Source: Oxyruncus cristatus
Lineage: Eukaryota > Chordata > Aves > Passeriformes > Cotingidae
Length of the DNA stretch: 64,000 nt
NCBI GenBank assembly: GCA_013399855.1
Contig: VXAY01006800.1
Coordinates: 384,151 to 448,150, forward strand
Reading direction: 5' to 3'
Position 1 is the stretch's first letter, and each line of letters starts with the position of its first letter. Shown one piece after another: positions 1 through 11,962 of the stretch. A model generated the notes under the pieces. The model did no database searches, was not told where the DNA came from, and worked only from the letters and a program-made list of their open reading frames with translations. Both the position numbers and the translations under genes were made by a program.

Positions 1-1039
1 AAACATCTATTTTAGAGTTAATTATTCAGAATATTCTCATAGGCAATGGGAGGAAAAAAACACTTCTAAAGAAAGACACAGCTAATGGTTTTAGACATCT
101 GCCTTGAAGCGAGAGGTAATCTATTTCTCTCCACTAGTGTGAAGAATCTAGACAACTGGCTTATGTTTTGTTCCACTAGATTTTGTCTGGTGAATATTTG
201 CCTAGAAGACTACTTCAGCTAGAATGCCCAGCCTTCAGACTGCGAAGTACCCGAATTTCACCCTCTGTGTACAGCGTGGTAGTTCCTTCCTGGAGCGAGG
301 CTATTTGATTGAACAGGCTCATCCCAAGAGGGGCTGCAATGTTTGGAATACACAGGCAGAAACAAAGAACTTGGTCTGAAGGTGGTTCTGATGCTGTCCA
401 TCTTTTATACTGAAGATAAAGTACCTTAGTATTAGGCATTAGAACAAACCTTGGGACATCATTAGGGTGAAATGTACATATCTGATTTGCACAGAAACCA
501 GACAAAGGTCTTAAAACTTTAATCTATTTTCACATTTTCTTGTGTTTTAGGATTACTTATGACCAGAACCTCATTTAACAATGACAGTGTGATTGATGTG
601 GGAATGGACCTTTCAAGATTATTTAAACAACTTCCCCTGTTCAAAGCAAATCAGCTAAAGAAAATAGGCCTGGATTGTATCCAGCTGGGCTTTTAATATT
701 TCAAAGCATGGAGACTTGACAACATCTCAGTGGATTCTGTTTGGCCACCCTCACAATAAGAAAGAGTGGTTTATGTTTAAATGGAATTTTCTGTTTTTCA
801 GTCCATGTCCATTGTCTCTCATCCTGTCACTGGTAACCCTGAAAAGAGTCTGGTTCCATCTTTACTCCCATTCAAATGATATTTATAAATGACAGAGATG
901 GATAAATTTCCCCTGAGACATCTTTTTTTTTAAAACTCAGAAACCTCAAGTCTCTCAGCTTTCCTCAAATGACAGATGCTCCAGTCCCACAGTCACCTCT
1001 GTGGTCATTTGCTGCATTTGCTCCAGTATGTCCATGTCT
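1..1039. other. Unique A+T-rich sequence, no gene recognised
   Basis: I see no repeat or exon that I can name. A 96-codon open frame runs on the minus strand at 215-505, with no recognisable domain, signal peptide or repeat. It is discussed as a finding only. The remainder has stop codons in every frame at ordinary density. Confidence 0.5.
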
Positions 1040-1235
1040 GTTGTTTGCTGTGGAGTTCAGCACTGGACCCAAACACCAAATGTGCCTCAAAAGCACTGGG
1101 CAAAGGGAAAGGATCACCTGCTTTGACCTGCTGGCAACATCCCTTCTGCAACCCGAGATGTTGATGCCCTACATGAGCACTTGCTGGCTGGTGGACAGAG
1201 GTTGTCCACCAGGGCATTGTGTAGAAGCTCTCATG
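1040..1235 (-). mobile_element. CR1 LINE fragment (antisense, reverse-transcriptase C-terminal region)
   Basis: Read on the minus strand, this matches the CR1 segment that encodes the end of the reverse transcriptase, just upstream of the 3' UTR. On the plus strand the landmarks are GGGAAAGGATCACCT (about 1108), GACCTGCTGGCAACATC and GTTGTCCACCAGGGC, in the order expected of an antisense CR1. The copy lacks both the 5' part and the 3' terminal octamers, and it carries many substitutions, so it is an old internal fragment. Overlapping open frames on both strands here are by-products of the element. Confidence 0.8.
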
Positions 1236-3441
1236 AGGAGAGGAATGGAGAAACCACCCCATGCAACAGACACTGACTGCATGAATGAACCTCTGGAATT
1301 TCAGAATTCGTGATGGGTCTTTTTTGAGACCAGAGGGACAACAGGCAGCCTGTAGCCCTGTAACACTGAAATCCAGCAAGCACTGAATATTTTTTTTACA
1401 GTTTAAATTACTTCACATCACTGTGGGTCAAACCACTAATGTGTGTTTTTTCATTCATAAAGTTGGTCAAGCAGGTAAGACTGTGTCAGCAAGTGGGGCA
1501 ACACAGCTCAAAACCCATCCCAAAGTCAGGAAGATCGTTGGGTATCTTCTACATAAAAGAAGCATTTGCAATACAAAGGACTGCTGCTCTGAGAGGACAT
1601 TCATGTCTTACAATTTTCTCTTCCCAAGAGTCCCTGCTGCCCATTACCCAGCTTTCCACCAGCTAAAACTGAGTGTGTTAATCCAAGTAATATTGTGTTT
1701 TCTTCAGATAACTTTGTTAGAGATTTGCTCTACCAAACTCCAGCAGCTATGCTCAGAGAGAAATGAGCTGCACAAAAAAAAATGACAGCTTGGACAGTTC
1801 CCTGTGAGCTACCTAACTTATTAGTCTAAAATCAGATGAGAAATTTTCACCAAAGAAAAAAGATAACCTAAAATACACATCCAAACAGTCCAAGGGCAGG
1901 CAGTATTCACAGTTCTTAAAAAGGAGGAGAATGCTGACATCAGTTAAAACTTGGATTCCCAGCATCACTTGTATTTTAACCATTAAAACTTTATCTATAG
2001 AACTATATAAGAACAACTAGAGGATGTTAAAAAAATCTATTGATGTGGTACTGTACAGGATTTTGGGCCAAAGTTTCTATGAAAAAAAAAGGACCAAAAT
2101 TGTGTTTTACAACTATGGCCTGAATAAAGAACAGTGTAATAATCATACATTCTCCCAGAGCTTGCACAGCCAATAGATATAAAAGAAAAAGTGTAGTTTT
2201 TGTACCCTGCTCAGGTATTCAACTCAGAGTTTGGACAGGGAGGAATTCAGTTTTGCTGAAGGGGATTGAGATGCACATTGTCATGAAAAGTCAGATTTAG
2301 GATGAATTTCTGTAAGGCTTAGATTGACAAGATGAAGATCTTAGTCTTTCTTCAAGGTTGGCATAGGTAAAATACTAATGAAAGAAATGCACAAACCTTG
2401 AACTTCTCTGGACCTGGCCACAAGAAGACAGTCAGAGATTTCTCAGCCGGAGCTGAGACAAAGACTAACTTTCCAAATATGTGATTTTTCCCCATGCCGG
2501 GATCAACACTTTTCAGTTCTCAGACATTTTCTCTAAATGGAGTAACTTTTCTACCTGTCCATTTCATCAGGTCATTGTTCCTATTTACAGTGCTGAGCAT
2601 GATCAGTGAAGCATCAGAAATGTTTTATGTCCTTTGCTCATGTGCTGAACAAAACAAGACAATTCATCACACTTTCTGCTCCTGTTTTTCCCACAATAGG
2701 CTATTATTTTGGGCATGATAGTGCCAGCAGGAATAGGTAAAAAGAAAAAGCTTATACTGGAGGTGTATCAGTGCTTGTCACAAAGAGGATCCCTCCTCAG
2801 AGGGACTGTGTGTGTGTAATATTTTAATTATTTTTTTCCATCAGCTTCTCGTCAGAAAACTGTGATTAGCTGGCAGTTCTGCCTTGCCTAGAGCCAAGGT
2901 GAAAGTGAACTCTGTGCCAGTGACCTACTACCAAAGCAGATGAGCAACAAGGGAGGGCACCATTTTTCAAGGAATTATTCCCTGCAGAGAGCCCTGGAAT
3001 GCCCGTCCATCCTGTGCTTAGTGACCTGTGCCTGAGGACAGTTGCCAGAACTTATTCATCTCTAAAATGGATTAACTTTCACAGCTTCTTCATATCACTA
3101 GTGCGGGACGGATTGAATGAGGAACGCTGTGAAAGATCAAACACATAAAAGAGGCTTCAAAATGAAGCATTTACCCTACACTTTACTCTGTCCATGAAAT
3201 GGGACTGACTAGGCTTTAGTATACAGAGACCTTTCCAGTTCTCTCCAAGGGCTCTATCTCAAGTGTGCAGGAAGAAAACACAGGTTCAGGTATGCTGTGT
3301 GTAACCTTATCAAGGGAATCAAAATACAGACAGCCAGTCAAGTACTGAGTGCTAAAAAGCTAAAAAACCACATTCAAACCAGACAGGCACCCAGGAAAAC
3401 AAAAGCTACTATGCCTCATGCACTCCAATATACAAAGATAA
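1236..3441. other. Unique A+T-rich sequence, no feature recognised
   Basis: About 2.2 kb with no recognisable repeat family and no credible exon. There are open frames of up to 120 codons around 1423-1785, with no family resemblance. Short A-runs are scattered through it. Confidence 0.5.
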
Positions 3442-3548
3442 GGGGTTTTTTTTGTTTGTTTTGGGGGTTTTTTTGTGTGTTTTTGGTTTTGTTTGTGTTT
3501 TGGTTTTTTGTTTGGTTTTTTGTTTGTTGTCTGTTTTTTAAAAAAAAG
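3442..3548. repeat. G/T-rich low-complexity tract
   Basis: About 100 bases made almost only of T with short G-runs (GGGG, GGGGG, then GG spaced by T-runs and GTTT units), ending in TTTTTTAAAAAAA. The complementary strand is a C/A tract. Open frames across it encode only Phe/Val/Trp/Leu-rich low-complexity peptide and are not genes. A similar but shorter tract lies at 59811-59866. Confidence 0.95.
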
Positions 3549-4639
3549 AATACTGGACCAGATCTTCAGTAAAAGTGTTCTAGTATATTTATATTAATAT
3601 AGACTCATTCGTGAATGTGTGCTTTGCTGTAGCATGTGTAAGCCCACTGTTGTTCTCCATCCAGCCCAAGGACAGCAGCTCTTTTTCCAGGTGCATTTCC
3701 ATCAGTGCCTCAGTTCAGCTCAGCAGTGCACTCCTTAAGTGTATCTCCTTATCATCACCACACAGCAAGCAGATTCAGATTGCAGATGGGGCTCCTCACA
3801 AACAGGCTGTAGTCCTTTAGGAAAGCATTACACCAGAATAACATGTCAGCATTTAATTTGTGCTAATTGCTACCAGACATCCAACCTGCAGCACCAGAGC
3901 TAGCCTGGGGCAGAGCTGCTGGAGGTGTATAACATAGATGCCAAGTGCTTAGCATCTCTTTGCCTTCTTATTGGGCTCACAGCTTGCTAATGTAGACCCA
4001 GTCACTTTTTCTAAAACTAAAATTTCTTCAAAATCTTGTTCCAGTAGCTCTGTCCCCTCCTCCATGGCGATATCTGGCGCACCGTGTATTGGTGCATTTT
4101 GCACTTCTTACCCTTGCACTTCTGTAAACACCTGTTACCAAGAGAAGCCAAAATCAAACCAAGATAATAATAATAATAAAAAGGTACCTCCAAACTACAC
4201 AATAAAATAAGTAAACAGTAAGTGGAAAAGATCAGCAGCAATGCATAAGGGGGTGTGACGAAGCTGAGAGACACAGGGACTGAGCTTCCAGGGACTTGGA
4301 AGCTGCTAAGAGAGCAGTTTTACGCTCCAGCCCCAAAGCAAGTACTGTAAAATTCCATTTGAATTTTTTTTTTTTTTTTTTTTAGCTGGACGCTCAAACA
4401 CTGCCACATGCTGATAGTGATAAATCCAAAGAGACACAACCTTTGCAAAGCAATTTTTGTCAACACTAAGAGGATGCTGCCTCAGCAGCCTGGAAATGCA
4501 GAAAACGTTGAGCTTCCTCTAACACATATGGTAATTTTTGCTAAATTTTTGAACGAGTGGTGAATTTAGTGCTGTATTGGAGAGTTTTACAAATAGTTGT
4601 GTTCCCTGCTAATTAATGTGATGTTAAAAAGGCAGAAAA
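3549..4639. other. Unique sequence with small simple repeats
   Basis: No gene is recognised. The interval holds an (ATA)n run at about 4163-4180 and a 20-nt poly-T at 4364-4383. The rest is ordinary non-repetitive A+T-rich DNA. Confidence 0.55.
4364..4383. repeat. Poly-T run (20 nt)
   Basis: Uninterrupted T-run. No recognisable retrotransposed body adjoins it on either side. Confidence 0.95.
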
Positions 4640-4930
4640 AATGTTAATAATATTTAGCCCTTGGGCAGGGTGTTACACTTCTAAAAGGCCTTTCACACCA
4701 GTCTTGTGCAATGAGGGTTCTGCTGTGCAAAATCATTTTATCAGCTGAGGGAATGATATTGGAAAGGTCAGCTTGTTATAATGCAATGAAGCCAATAATA
4801 TTTTAAACTTCATTGCAGTCCATTAGACACTGAGCTCCATCGTTAGGTGCCTAAGAAGGCAGTTTTTCCCATATACTGATCAACTCCTAATGAAGTCAAT
4901 GGAAATTATGGCTTCACTGGTTTCTCAAAG
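4640..4930. repeat. Cluster of ancient amniote repeat fragments
   Basis: Two old repeat types appear to lie side by side. From 4647 to about 4770 the order TAATAATATTTAGCCCTT ... AAATCATTTTATCAGCTGAGGGAA resembles a widespread amniote repeat containing the 'ATTTTACAGATGAGGAAACTGAGG' type of core. From 4841 there is CGTTAGGTGCCTAAG and at 4884-4902 CTCCTAATGAAGTCAATGG, both typical of old palindromic repeats common in archosaurs and turtles. The match is by memory and heavily diverged. Family names are not assigned. Confidence 0.5.
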
Positions 4931-5322
4931 TGAGACTGCTTTATAGCTGCATGTGGTGGTGGATTCCAGTTCCAGTCCCAGAGATCTGACCACACAGCTC
5001 TGGCAACTGCTGCAGCTATTTATACTTTAAAGAAAAGTATAGAAAAACAAGAAACTATTCACATGATCTGACATATGCAGAAAAAAAATTTTTAAAAAAC
5101 CAAGCCAGCTGAGATATTAGGCTACAATATGGTTAGATTCAGTCTCGGGATTAGCTGATGCTTTAAAACTGCACTTACCTCAACTCAAGAACAACCTAGA
5201 GCACCACTTCCATGTTTTTCTCACAGGATTCAGGTTCCGTAAGTCTGAAGCATGGGGGCGAAATTCTGTGTATGGCTGAGATCCAGAGCTTAGGGTTCTT
5301 CTGCTCCTTTCACAAGAGCACA

Positions 5323-5399
5323 CTTGTTTATACCTACAGAAGTTCCTACAGAACTTGTTTATACCTATGGAAGTTCTGTAGCAGTTCCTACAGAAGAAG
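5323..5399. repeat. 31-bp tandem duplication plus hairpin
   Basis: A unit starting CTTGTTTATACCTA occurs at 5323-5353 and again, diverged, at 5354-5384. A further partial copy of its end (GTTCCTACAGAAGAAG) follows at about 5384-5399. The second unit contains a perfect 8-bp inverted repeat: TTCTGTAG at 5374-5381 and CTACAGAA at 5388-5395, with a 6-nt loop. The 149-codon open frame at 5324-5773 starts inside this duplication and has no recognisable family. Confidence 0.85.
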
Positions 5400-5855
5400 T
5401 GATGCTGCAGATATTGTTGAAACTGCCCCCCATTTTACCCACTATCCTTCTCATTGAAATACCTTCCACGTTGTTGAATATTCACGCTGAAATTCCCTTA
5501 TACCAAAGGAACTTAGCAATTGCCCTGCACTGTTCACAAGACCCTCTTTCCCACCATAAGGGTGTAATTTCCTGGCTTCGTTACTCAAACATCAACCCTC
5601 TCACACGCTTGAGACTCAAGTTTTCTTGCTTTCTGCTCCACTTTTTGGTGTCTTACATCTCCCCACGCCAGGAAGAGAAAGAGATCCCGCCTAGCTTCAA
5701 ACTTCTACCACTTCCCATATCTTTGAATCAGGACATGAACTCATACCCTCCATTTTATGCTTCTTCCTTATAATCCAATCTCTGTCTGCAATCCCAGTCA
5801 CGAATTCAAGTCCCCAGATGGCAAAGCTGCTGCAGAGTGAGCACCAATTAGTTGC
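5400..5855. other. Unique sequence with a long but unidentified open frame
   Basis: The forward frame opened in the preceding duplication continues to 5773 without a stop. Its composition is Leu/Pro/Ile-rich and I recognise no domain. One ORF of about this length is expected by chance in a window of this size, so I do not call a gene. Confidence 0.5.
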
Positions 5856-5945
5856 AACTTCACTGTTCATTAAATATTATTGCTCTGGGGTTTTTTTGCA
5901 GATGGAGACACTGAGGTCAAGGATAAATCATCTGTTAATTTCTAA
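5856..5945 (-). repeat. Possible ancient MIR-like SINE fragment (antisense)
   Basis: The segment TGCAGATGGAGACACTGAGGT (about 5898-5918) resembles the reverse complement of the MIR core, which reads as fully sense 'CCTCAGTTTCC..CATCTGTAAAATGGGG'. Flanking similarity is weak. A chance match or another old repeat sharing the same core cannot be excluded. Confidence 0.4.
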
Positions 5946-7574
5946 AACACTTGGAATCCAGCTCACAGGTCAAATTCAGTACCTTCAAACGACTAATTGG
6001 GTTGCCTGGGTCATGTGAAGGACACTTGAGAAAGAAGGTGACAGAGAACGAGTTGGAAGATGGAAGAATTATTCCAATAAACCGATCTCTACCATTTTCT
6101 TTCCCAGGACTTTCTGCCCTAACTCCCTTGATTATTTGACTAGAAATGCACTTGCAACTTGACTGGAACATTGACATCCCTCAGAAGAGATTACTTTCCA
6201 TCTACTTGTTAGGAGCACTCACTCTGCTTCAGTCCTTATATCAGGTCGCTTGATACGTGCTTATACAATTGCTCCTACAATGGGCCAGAAAGCCACAGTG
6301 CCTGCACATTGAACACAAACATCTTGGTGTATTGGTTGAGGATATCAGTATGAAGACCTAGAATATCTTTAGGAATATCTTGGCCCAACATTTCTCCCAG
6401 ACAGCATGGTTTTTTAGCCTCACTCTTTAAGGTACTAGAAAGACTGAAATATGAAAGTATTCATAATACTGTTCTTGAGTTAACAAAGAGAGGAGGGGAG
6501 TGTGATTACAGTTCTTACCTCAAGAAAGAAAATTGGTTTTGAGGGAGAAAACTTACAGGCAAATTTAAGAAATTTTCACTTGAGGGTAATGCTGATGTTT
6601 ATGTTATCACTGCCACAGTGTCACCATGGACACCCTATCATCTTGTGGGAATGTTGGAGATGTAAGCAGCTGACATTCTAGCAGAATCAGCTCTACATGT
6701 CACTGTAGGTCACAGAAACTAACTGCTACCAGATAAAGTAGAGCTCCAAAAGAAGGAAAAGATTTTTTTTTTTTTTTTCAAGCATGCTTTAGGAAAGAAA
6801 TAATACCTGTGAACACAATCAGTCTGGAAATTATCAAAATAGCTACCAGTGAATACGAGTGATACAAAGATCCTGTTTCCCCAGTTGCAAGCTGTTTTTT
6901 CCTGTATGCAGCATGGGCAGTGGAGTCTATGTTAGTCTGCTGTGCTCTTGACTGCTAACTAGCACTGCGCTCTACTTTTCATGAGATTTAATTATTGACA
7001 AGATTTAACACCCTATCTCTGTACTTTGGGATAAAATTGCTGAATTTGACATCCCAATTTATTAAATCCTGAAACACAGAAGATGAACACTGCTGTGAGA
7101 GTAGAGCTTGGTGAAAACCACAGAGCAGCCACTAGTAATGTGTTAAAAACCACCTTGGAGCTACAGTTTTTAGATAACACCAGCTGAATCCCAGAAAATG
7201 CTCAGGAGGGTGAGGGACCTGAAAAAGGATGGTCTGTTTCTCTTGTGTGGCCTAGAGATTAAAGGGTAGTTAAGGTTTCACCAAGTCTAGTCAGCTCAAT
7301 CTCTCCACCCTCAATGCAGAGAGATGTATCATGCCCACAGTGTGACCCAGGGGCTGTGCTGTCTCCCCTCTCATAGGAGGAACACTAATTTGGAGACCTT
7401 AGGAAAATTCATACAATTGAGTGAAGGGAGCCTGTTTTTTACAAAAACCAAAAAATACAATTAAAAGACCAAGTGAACAAATAAAAAGACCCAAAACTTT
7501 CAGAAAACTCTTATTAACAAGACTCTTCTATCAAAGAACTGAAAAGTAAACCAGAGCTGAGAATCCGGAGATCT
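5946..7574. other. Unique A+T-rich sequence, nothing recognised
   Basis: No gene or named repeat was seen. A 16-nt poly-T lies at 6763-6778. Short antiparallel open frames near 5935-6177 have no resemblance to known proteins. Confidence 0.5.
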
Positions 7575-7595
7575 AACAACAACAACAACAACAAC
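7575..7595. repeat. (AAC)n microsatellite
   Basis: Seven perfect AAC units. Confidence 0.97.
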
Positions 7596-8113
7596 ACAAG
7601 CTACTGAAGAAGCTTTCATTGTGGACCAATCTCCTGAAAAATAAAGCATTAATGTTCAACTCAGGTAGTAGGAAACTAAAGCTCAATTTGCCAGGACTGA
7701 GAACTCACCTTTCTCCGTATTTAGAGACACAAACATAGATGAATGTTTAGTTCTCTCAAAAAGCTTAAAACCATGGGTACAGCAGGCATGACCTAAATAA
7801 AAAAATAGTTCAAAAAGGGGTGGAGAACTTCTAAGAAGTTTTATGGTGTCCCTGTTAACCAAAACAGTTTCTCCCCCATTCCCTCACTGAACATCACACT
7901 CGACTTCAGACACTTGAAAGTGGTTTCTGTCAAAGCCAGGTGCTCGCACCCTTTTCACAGACAGTGAATAAGAACTGGTGCTGCCAACATGCATTTTTTC
8001 ATCTAATGCTAAAGCTAAGTTGGAATTTAAGTCCTCTCCAGTCTCAACCATCTTGTGACGGTCAGATAGATCATATGACTGTGAAGGCACATGCAAATGA
8101 CAGGTGAGAGTAT
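7596..8113. other. Unique sequence, nothing recognised
   Basis: About 500 bases without a recognisable repeat or exon. A 70-codon minus-strand frame at 7884-8096 has no family resemblance. Confidence 0.5.
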
Positions 8114-8136
8114 AGATACCTAAATTCTAGGTATCT
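8114..8136. repeat. Perfect 23-bp palindrome (9-bp stems, 5-nt loop)
   Basis: AGATACCTA at 8114-8122 pairs exactly with TAGGTATCT at 8128-8136 across the loop AATTC. The sequence continues GAGTTAGGG, which is reminiscent of the 'TTAGGCACCTAA' motifs of old palindromic amniote repeats. It may therefore be the core of a diverged copy. Confidence 0.85.
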
Positions 8137-10019
8137 GAGTTAGGGTAGAGGAACCCTTGGAGAAAGAACATTTCCTCGAGGAATATGTTATAGACTTCCC
8201 ACTGTAAGTACAAATACCTGGTTACTTTAGTTATCAGCAGATCAGTGTATACTTGCACATTCAAATGCCACCTAATATTTTTTGCACTTTTTCAAGCATT
8301 CGTAGTATTTTGAAGGGTTAAAATACAGGACTAATGGGGTTTTGAGTAATTTCAAGGCATCAAACATCCTTGATGCAATATTTCACTTTTACCCCCTCTG
8401 ATCCTCGGTGTATTTCGTGACCTTTCTGCATACATGTTTTGTCTCAGCACTATGCAGGAAGAATGTTTATGAGGACAGGGAATAGTGTTGTCAGTAAGGT
8501 CTACCCCATGACCAGGGAGGAGGGAAGCAAAGATCAGGCCATCCAAGGGATGCAAAGGAGAGGGAGGGTCATTCCACCACTGTCAGAAAGCAAGACCAGT
8601 GGACTGAGATGGGGAGACATTGTCAGTCTTAACTTTCCACTGATCCCAGAGGCCCATCTGACAGGGCTGACAGTCCATGATGGCTCACTGATTTCAACTG
8701 TGTCTTGTTTATACTTCAACTCTTGTCCTTTGCAATACATTGCCATTCCAGCTGTCCCTATTTGAATTCATCATCATTTTTCCACTTTGCTAGAGAACAA
8801 ATTAAAGAAAGCAGAACCATGAGCTTAGTAAAAAAAAGTAAAGTTTCTCCTCTGGCTGGCAGTGTGTCTGATAGGACCTTAATATATTTTTTTAGTATTA
8901 AAAGATTGCTGTCATCTGTAATTTGTGAGCCCCGCTTGAGCAATGAACAATTTGGACTTTCCTGAGCTTACATTTGTTATTATTAAAAAGATCTTTGTAA
9001 TGGTTGAGAGTAAATGCTGACACCGAGTTGGATTTGTAATTTTATTTACTTACCTGACTCTTATTTATGAAGACTTGGCCAGGTAGTGAAGCTTCTCGGT
9101 ACTGAAATAAAGCATCATTAGAATCAAGCAAGGAAGCAAAGTGAAATAAAGGTGATGTGAATGCTGTTCGCTTGCTTATTCATTTAAATCGATTTTTCTT
9201 TACTGGCTGAGAGCATCTATCAAAAGAACAAAGCCAAAAAGAAAAGAGAAAAGTTGACTTTGGAAGTAGATTTCTTGCAAACCATTAAGAGTTATGTGAT
9301 CTACAATATCATTGTTTCCATCAATGGTAACGGCAATTTTTTGCCATGGATTTCAGCAGGAGAGAAGAGAATGACAAGCATGAGAAATCAGACCAATGAA
9401 ACAAATGTCAGCAGTCATAATTAGTGCTTGCCAACTCTCATAATTTCATCAGAGTATAGAAATCACTCATATGCTTAAAGCTCCTGGAATCCCATCATTA
9501 TGAACAATTTATTTTAAAAAATTGTACTCTGCGTGACTGCAAAAGAAAGCTTGTTTCTATGAATCCCAACAGGTAAAGTAATAAGGCAAGCAGGCAAATC
9601 TGTAATATGTTAATTTTGCACTGATCTCATGAATCTGCCGTGCACTGTGTGCTGAAATAATTAACAATCTCTTTTTTGCACACCAGGGGCCAGATCTTCA
9701 GGTGATAGAAATTGATCAAATACCATTGATTGCAGTACAGCAGCTGAATTCACTTAGCAGCTGAAATTACTAAGTTCATTTACAAAAGTTAAAAATATCC
9801 CTTGTCGTTAAGATCTGTGACATTAATGTGTATTTTAACTGGATGGATGTTCTTGTGATTGTGATGTGCTTCACCACATCTGTTCTTTTTCTTGATTTCT
9901 ATCTTTCTACGATTTAAACAAATATTCTCTTGATATACTTTTTTCTGTCTTCATCTTGAACAGACAGGAGATTCGTTTCCTTTATGAAAATATGTTGGTG
10001 CCTTTTTCCCCACTAAAAG
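8137..10019. other. Unique A+T-rich sequence; one weak old-repeat trace
   Basis: No exon was recognised. From about 8940 to 9680 the sequence is free of recognisable young repeats. At 9687-9740 GGGGCCAGATCTTCAGGTG followed by CCATTGATTGCAG resembles the 'GGCCAGATCCTCAGCTGGTG..CATTGACTTCAATG' ancient palindromic repeat, strongly diverged. Confidence 0.45.
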
Positions 10020-10068
10020 ACCAATACTCCTGGTGGGTCCCTTCCAACTCAGGATATTCTAAGACATG
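10020..10068 (+). mobile_element. CR1 LINE 3'-terminal scrap
   Basis: CTGGTGGGTCCCTTCCAACTC then AGGATATTCTAAGAC matches the last ~45 bases of a CR1, where the consensus reads GGTCCCTTCCAAC..ATTCTATGATTC. Only the extreme 3' end survives, as is normal for 5'-truncated CR1 insertions. Confidence 0.75.
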
Positions 10069-11654
10069 TTATTTGTTCTTGAAACGTGATTCAGAAACTT
10101 GTAGGCAATGAAGTTCTCACCTCTCAGGGACCTGCAGTCTTCAGTTTGAGGGATCTGAGAAGCTTTTCCTGACCTACTCTGGCAGTGTCAGGTATTTCAT
10201 GCCTTGCCTGCTTACTCTAACCTGTTCCTGCCACTTTCAAGAGACGCAGGAGGAATCTTTTTCCATGCCTCAAGCAGGCCAGTTTGCTGTCCAGCTTTTC
10301 AGCTTAAGCAATTAATGAAACCAAGTTTATGCTTCTGTTCTGTGTTGTAAATGCTGCTGCTCTAGATGAGGGCATGTACTTGCAGACATGGTACTGACTT
10401 AAGCAAATCAGACTTGATAGAGCCTTTGCTGTTTGGCAACAGTGTCCATAGAAGTAGGACCTGACCAGGGAGCACACATGTATCTGCCAGTGGGACTTAA
10501 CCTGACTAGTCAAGCAGTTTTGACTAACTAATGAAGATTTGAGGGGGGAGAGTGAAATCCCCTTCGTGGTCTGAGCTGGTTCCTAACTGTCCCCTTGAAC
10601 CAAGCTTTACAATGATCTCTCTGGGACATGAGGGAATGTCTCAGGTGACAGCTATATCCATGCCTAAGTTGATAAGTGTTTTTTTTAAGTCTAGCAACTT
10701 GACATTTTAAAATTCTGCAAAGATGTTTTTCAGATTGTTTCCTTTTGATTAGGCTTCTTCCACTCTATTTTGTTTTAAAATTTCTTTCTTTTGCTGTGTC
10801 GTTTTTCTTACTCTGACCTTCTCCCTCATTGTGTGCATTACCCATATTGTATGAACTGAGACCTTGGAACAAAACAATGCATTGTGGGTTCACTAGGTAT
10901 AACTTTCTCCCGAGATTGTTGTAGGTAACATGCTTTGCCTCAATTTTGGAAGAGGCCAGTTGGATGTTTCCTACCTAATCTGCCATTACTCCTAACTGAG
11001 GCAGTCTCCTACACAGAAGGTGTAGAAGTACTATTACATTAATGGTGAAACACAGATTATATTTGATCTTCCTTTTTCCTTTTCACCTACAGTCCTTTCA
11101 CAAGAAGTACCTGTTGGGCAGGAATTTAGTTCCTTTACATAAATTAAAACTGCTAAAAGATCCAGTCTCATTTGGTTTTATGTACTTCAGTTCTTGGCTA
11201 GCCATGGACCCTGATGTGGAAAGCGACTGAGTTTTCCTTTTATTAATCCTTAGTGCTAAAATGGGTTTTAGGCTACTGAAGAGCACAACACGAGCAGTGG
11301 CTTTCCCAGCGTGGTTTGGAGACCTGTCAGATGCCTTTAGTTGTACTTGTCTCTTGTGTAGTGAAGCACAGCTTGTGACACTGTGTTTGTTTTTGTTCCC
11401 ACTTGAAGGAAATTTTGGATGCAGAAGAAGTGATGTCAGAAAGGATATTTCTTGGCATACAAAGACTTGCTAAAACTTTTTTGTATACAGATGCAACATA
11501 TGAAGCTTGAATTTCCAGAATAATGGTGAAGATTTTTTCAATAGCTCTGTGTTCTGTCTGGTTTTCATTGAAACACTACAGAAAACATTGTTAAATTTTC
11601 ATTAATTGTAATAGACTCCTACATTTCATGGGCTTTTACATGTATACACCCATA
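10069..11654. other. Unique A+T-rich sequence, nothing recognised
   Basis: About 1.6 kb with no named repeat and no credible exon. Small T-rich stretches lie around 10680-10820. Confidence 0.5.
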
Positions 11655-11962
11655 CATGTGGGTGTCAGTCTCATCTCCAGGGTAGCAAGTGACAGGACAA
11701 GAGGAAATGTCCTCAAGTTGTTCCAGGGAAAGTTGAGATTGATTATTAGGAAAACAAATTTCACAGAAAGTGTTGTAAAGCATTGGAACAGACTGTCCAG
11801 GAAAATGGTAGAGTTACCATCTCTGGAAGTATTTTAAAAACTTGTGGATATGGCACTTGAGGACATGGTTTAATGGTGAACATGGTAGTGGTGCTGGGGT
11901 GATGGTTGGACTTGATCATTTTAAACATCTTTTCCAACCCTAACAGTTCTATGATTCTCTGA
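11655..11962 (+). mobile_element. CR1 LINE, 3' end with reverse-transcriptase tail
   Basis: A 5'-truncated CR1 in sense orientation. The forward frame within 11628-11837 encodes the conserved C-terminal CR1 segment SDRTRGN ... WNRLSRKMVELPSLEVF, followed by a stop. The 3' UTR runs through GGTTGGACTTGATCAT and CTTTTCCAACCCTAACAG to the terminal TTCTATGATTCT. Only the last part of ORF2 is present, so the copy is dead. The divergence suggests an older bird CR1 subfamily than the copy at 32.7 kb. Confidence 0.93.

Noticed and set aside
3297..3572. Hydrophobic Phe/Trp-rich open frame resembling a membrane protein
   Set aside because: It is purely the translation of the G/T-rich low-complexity tract.
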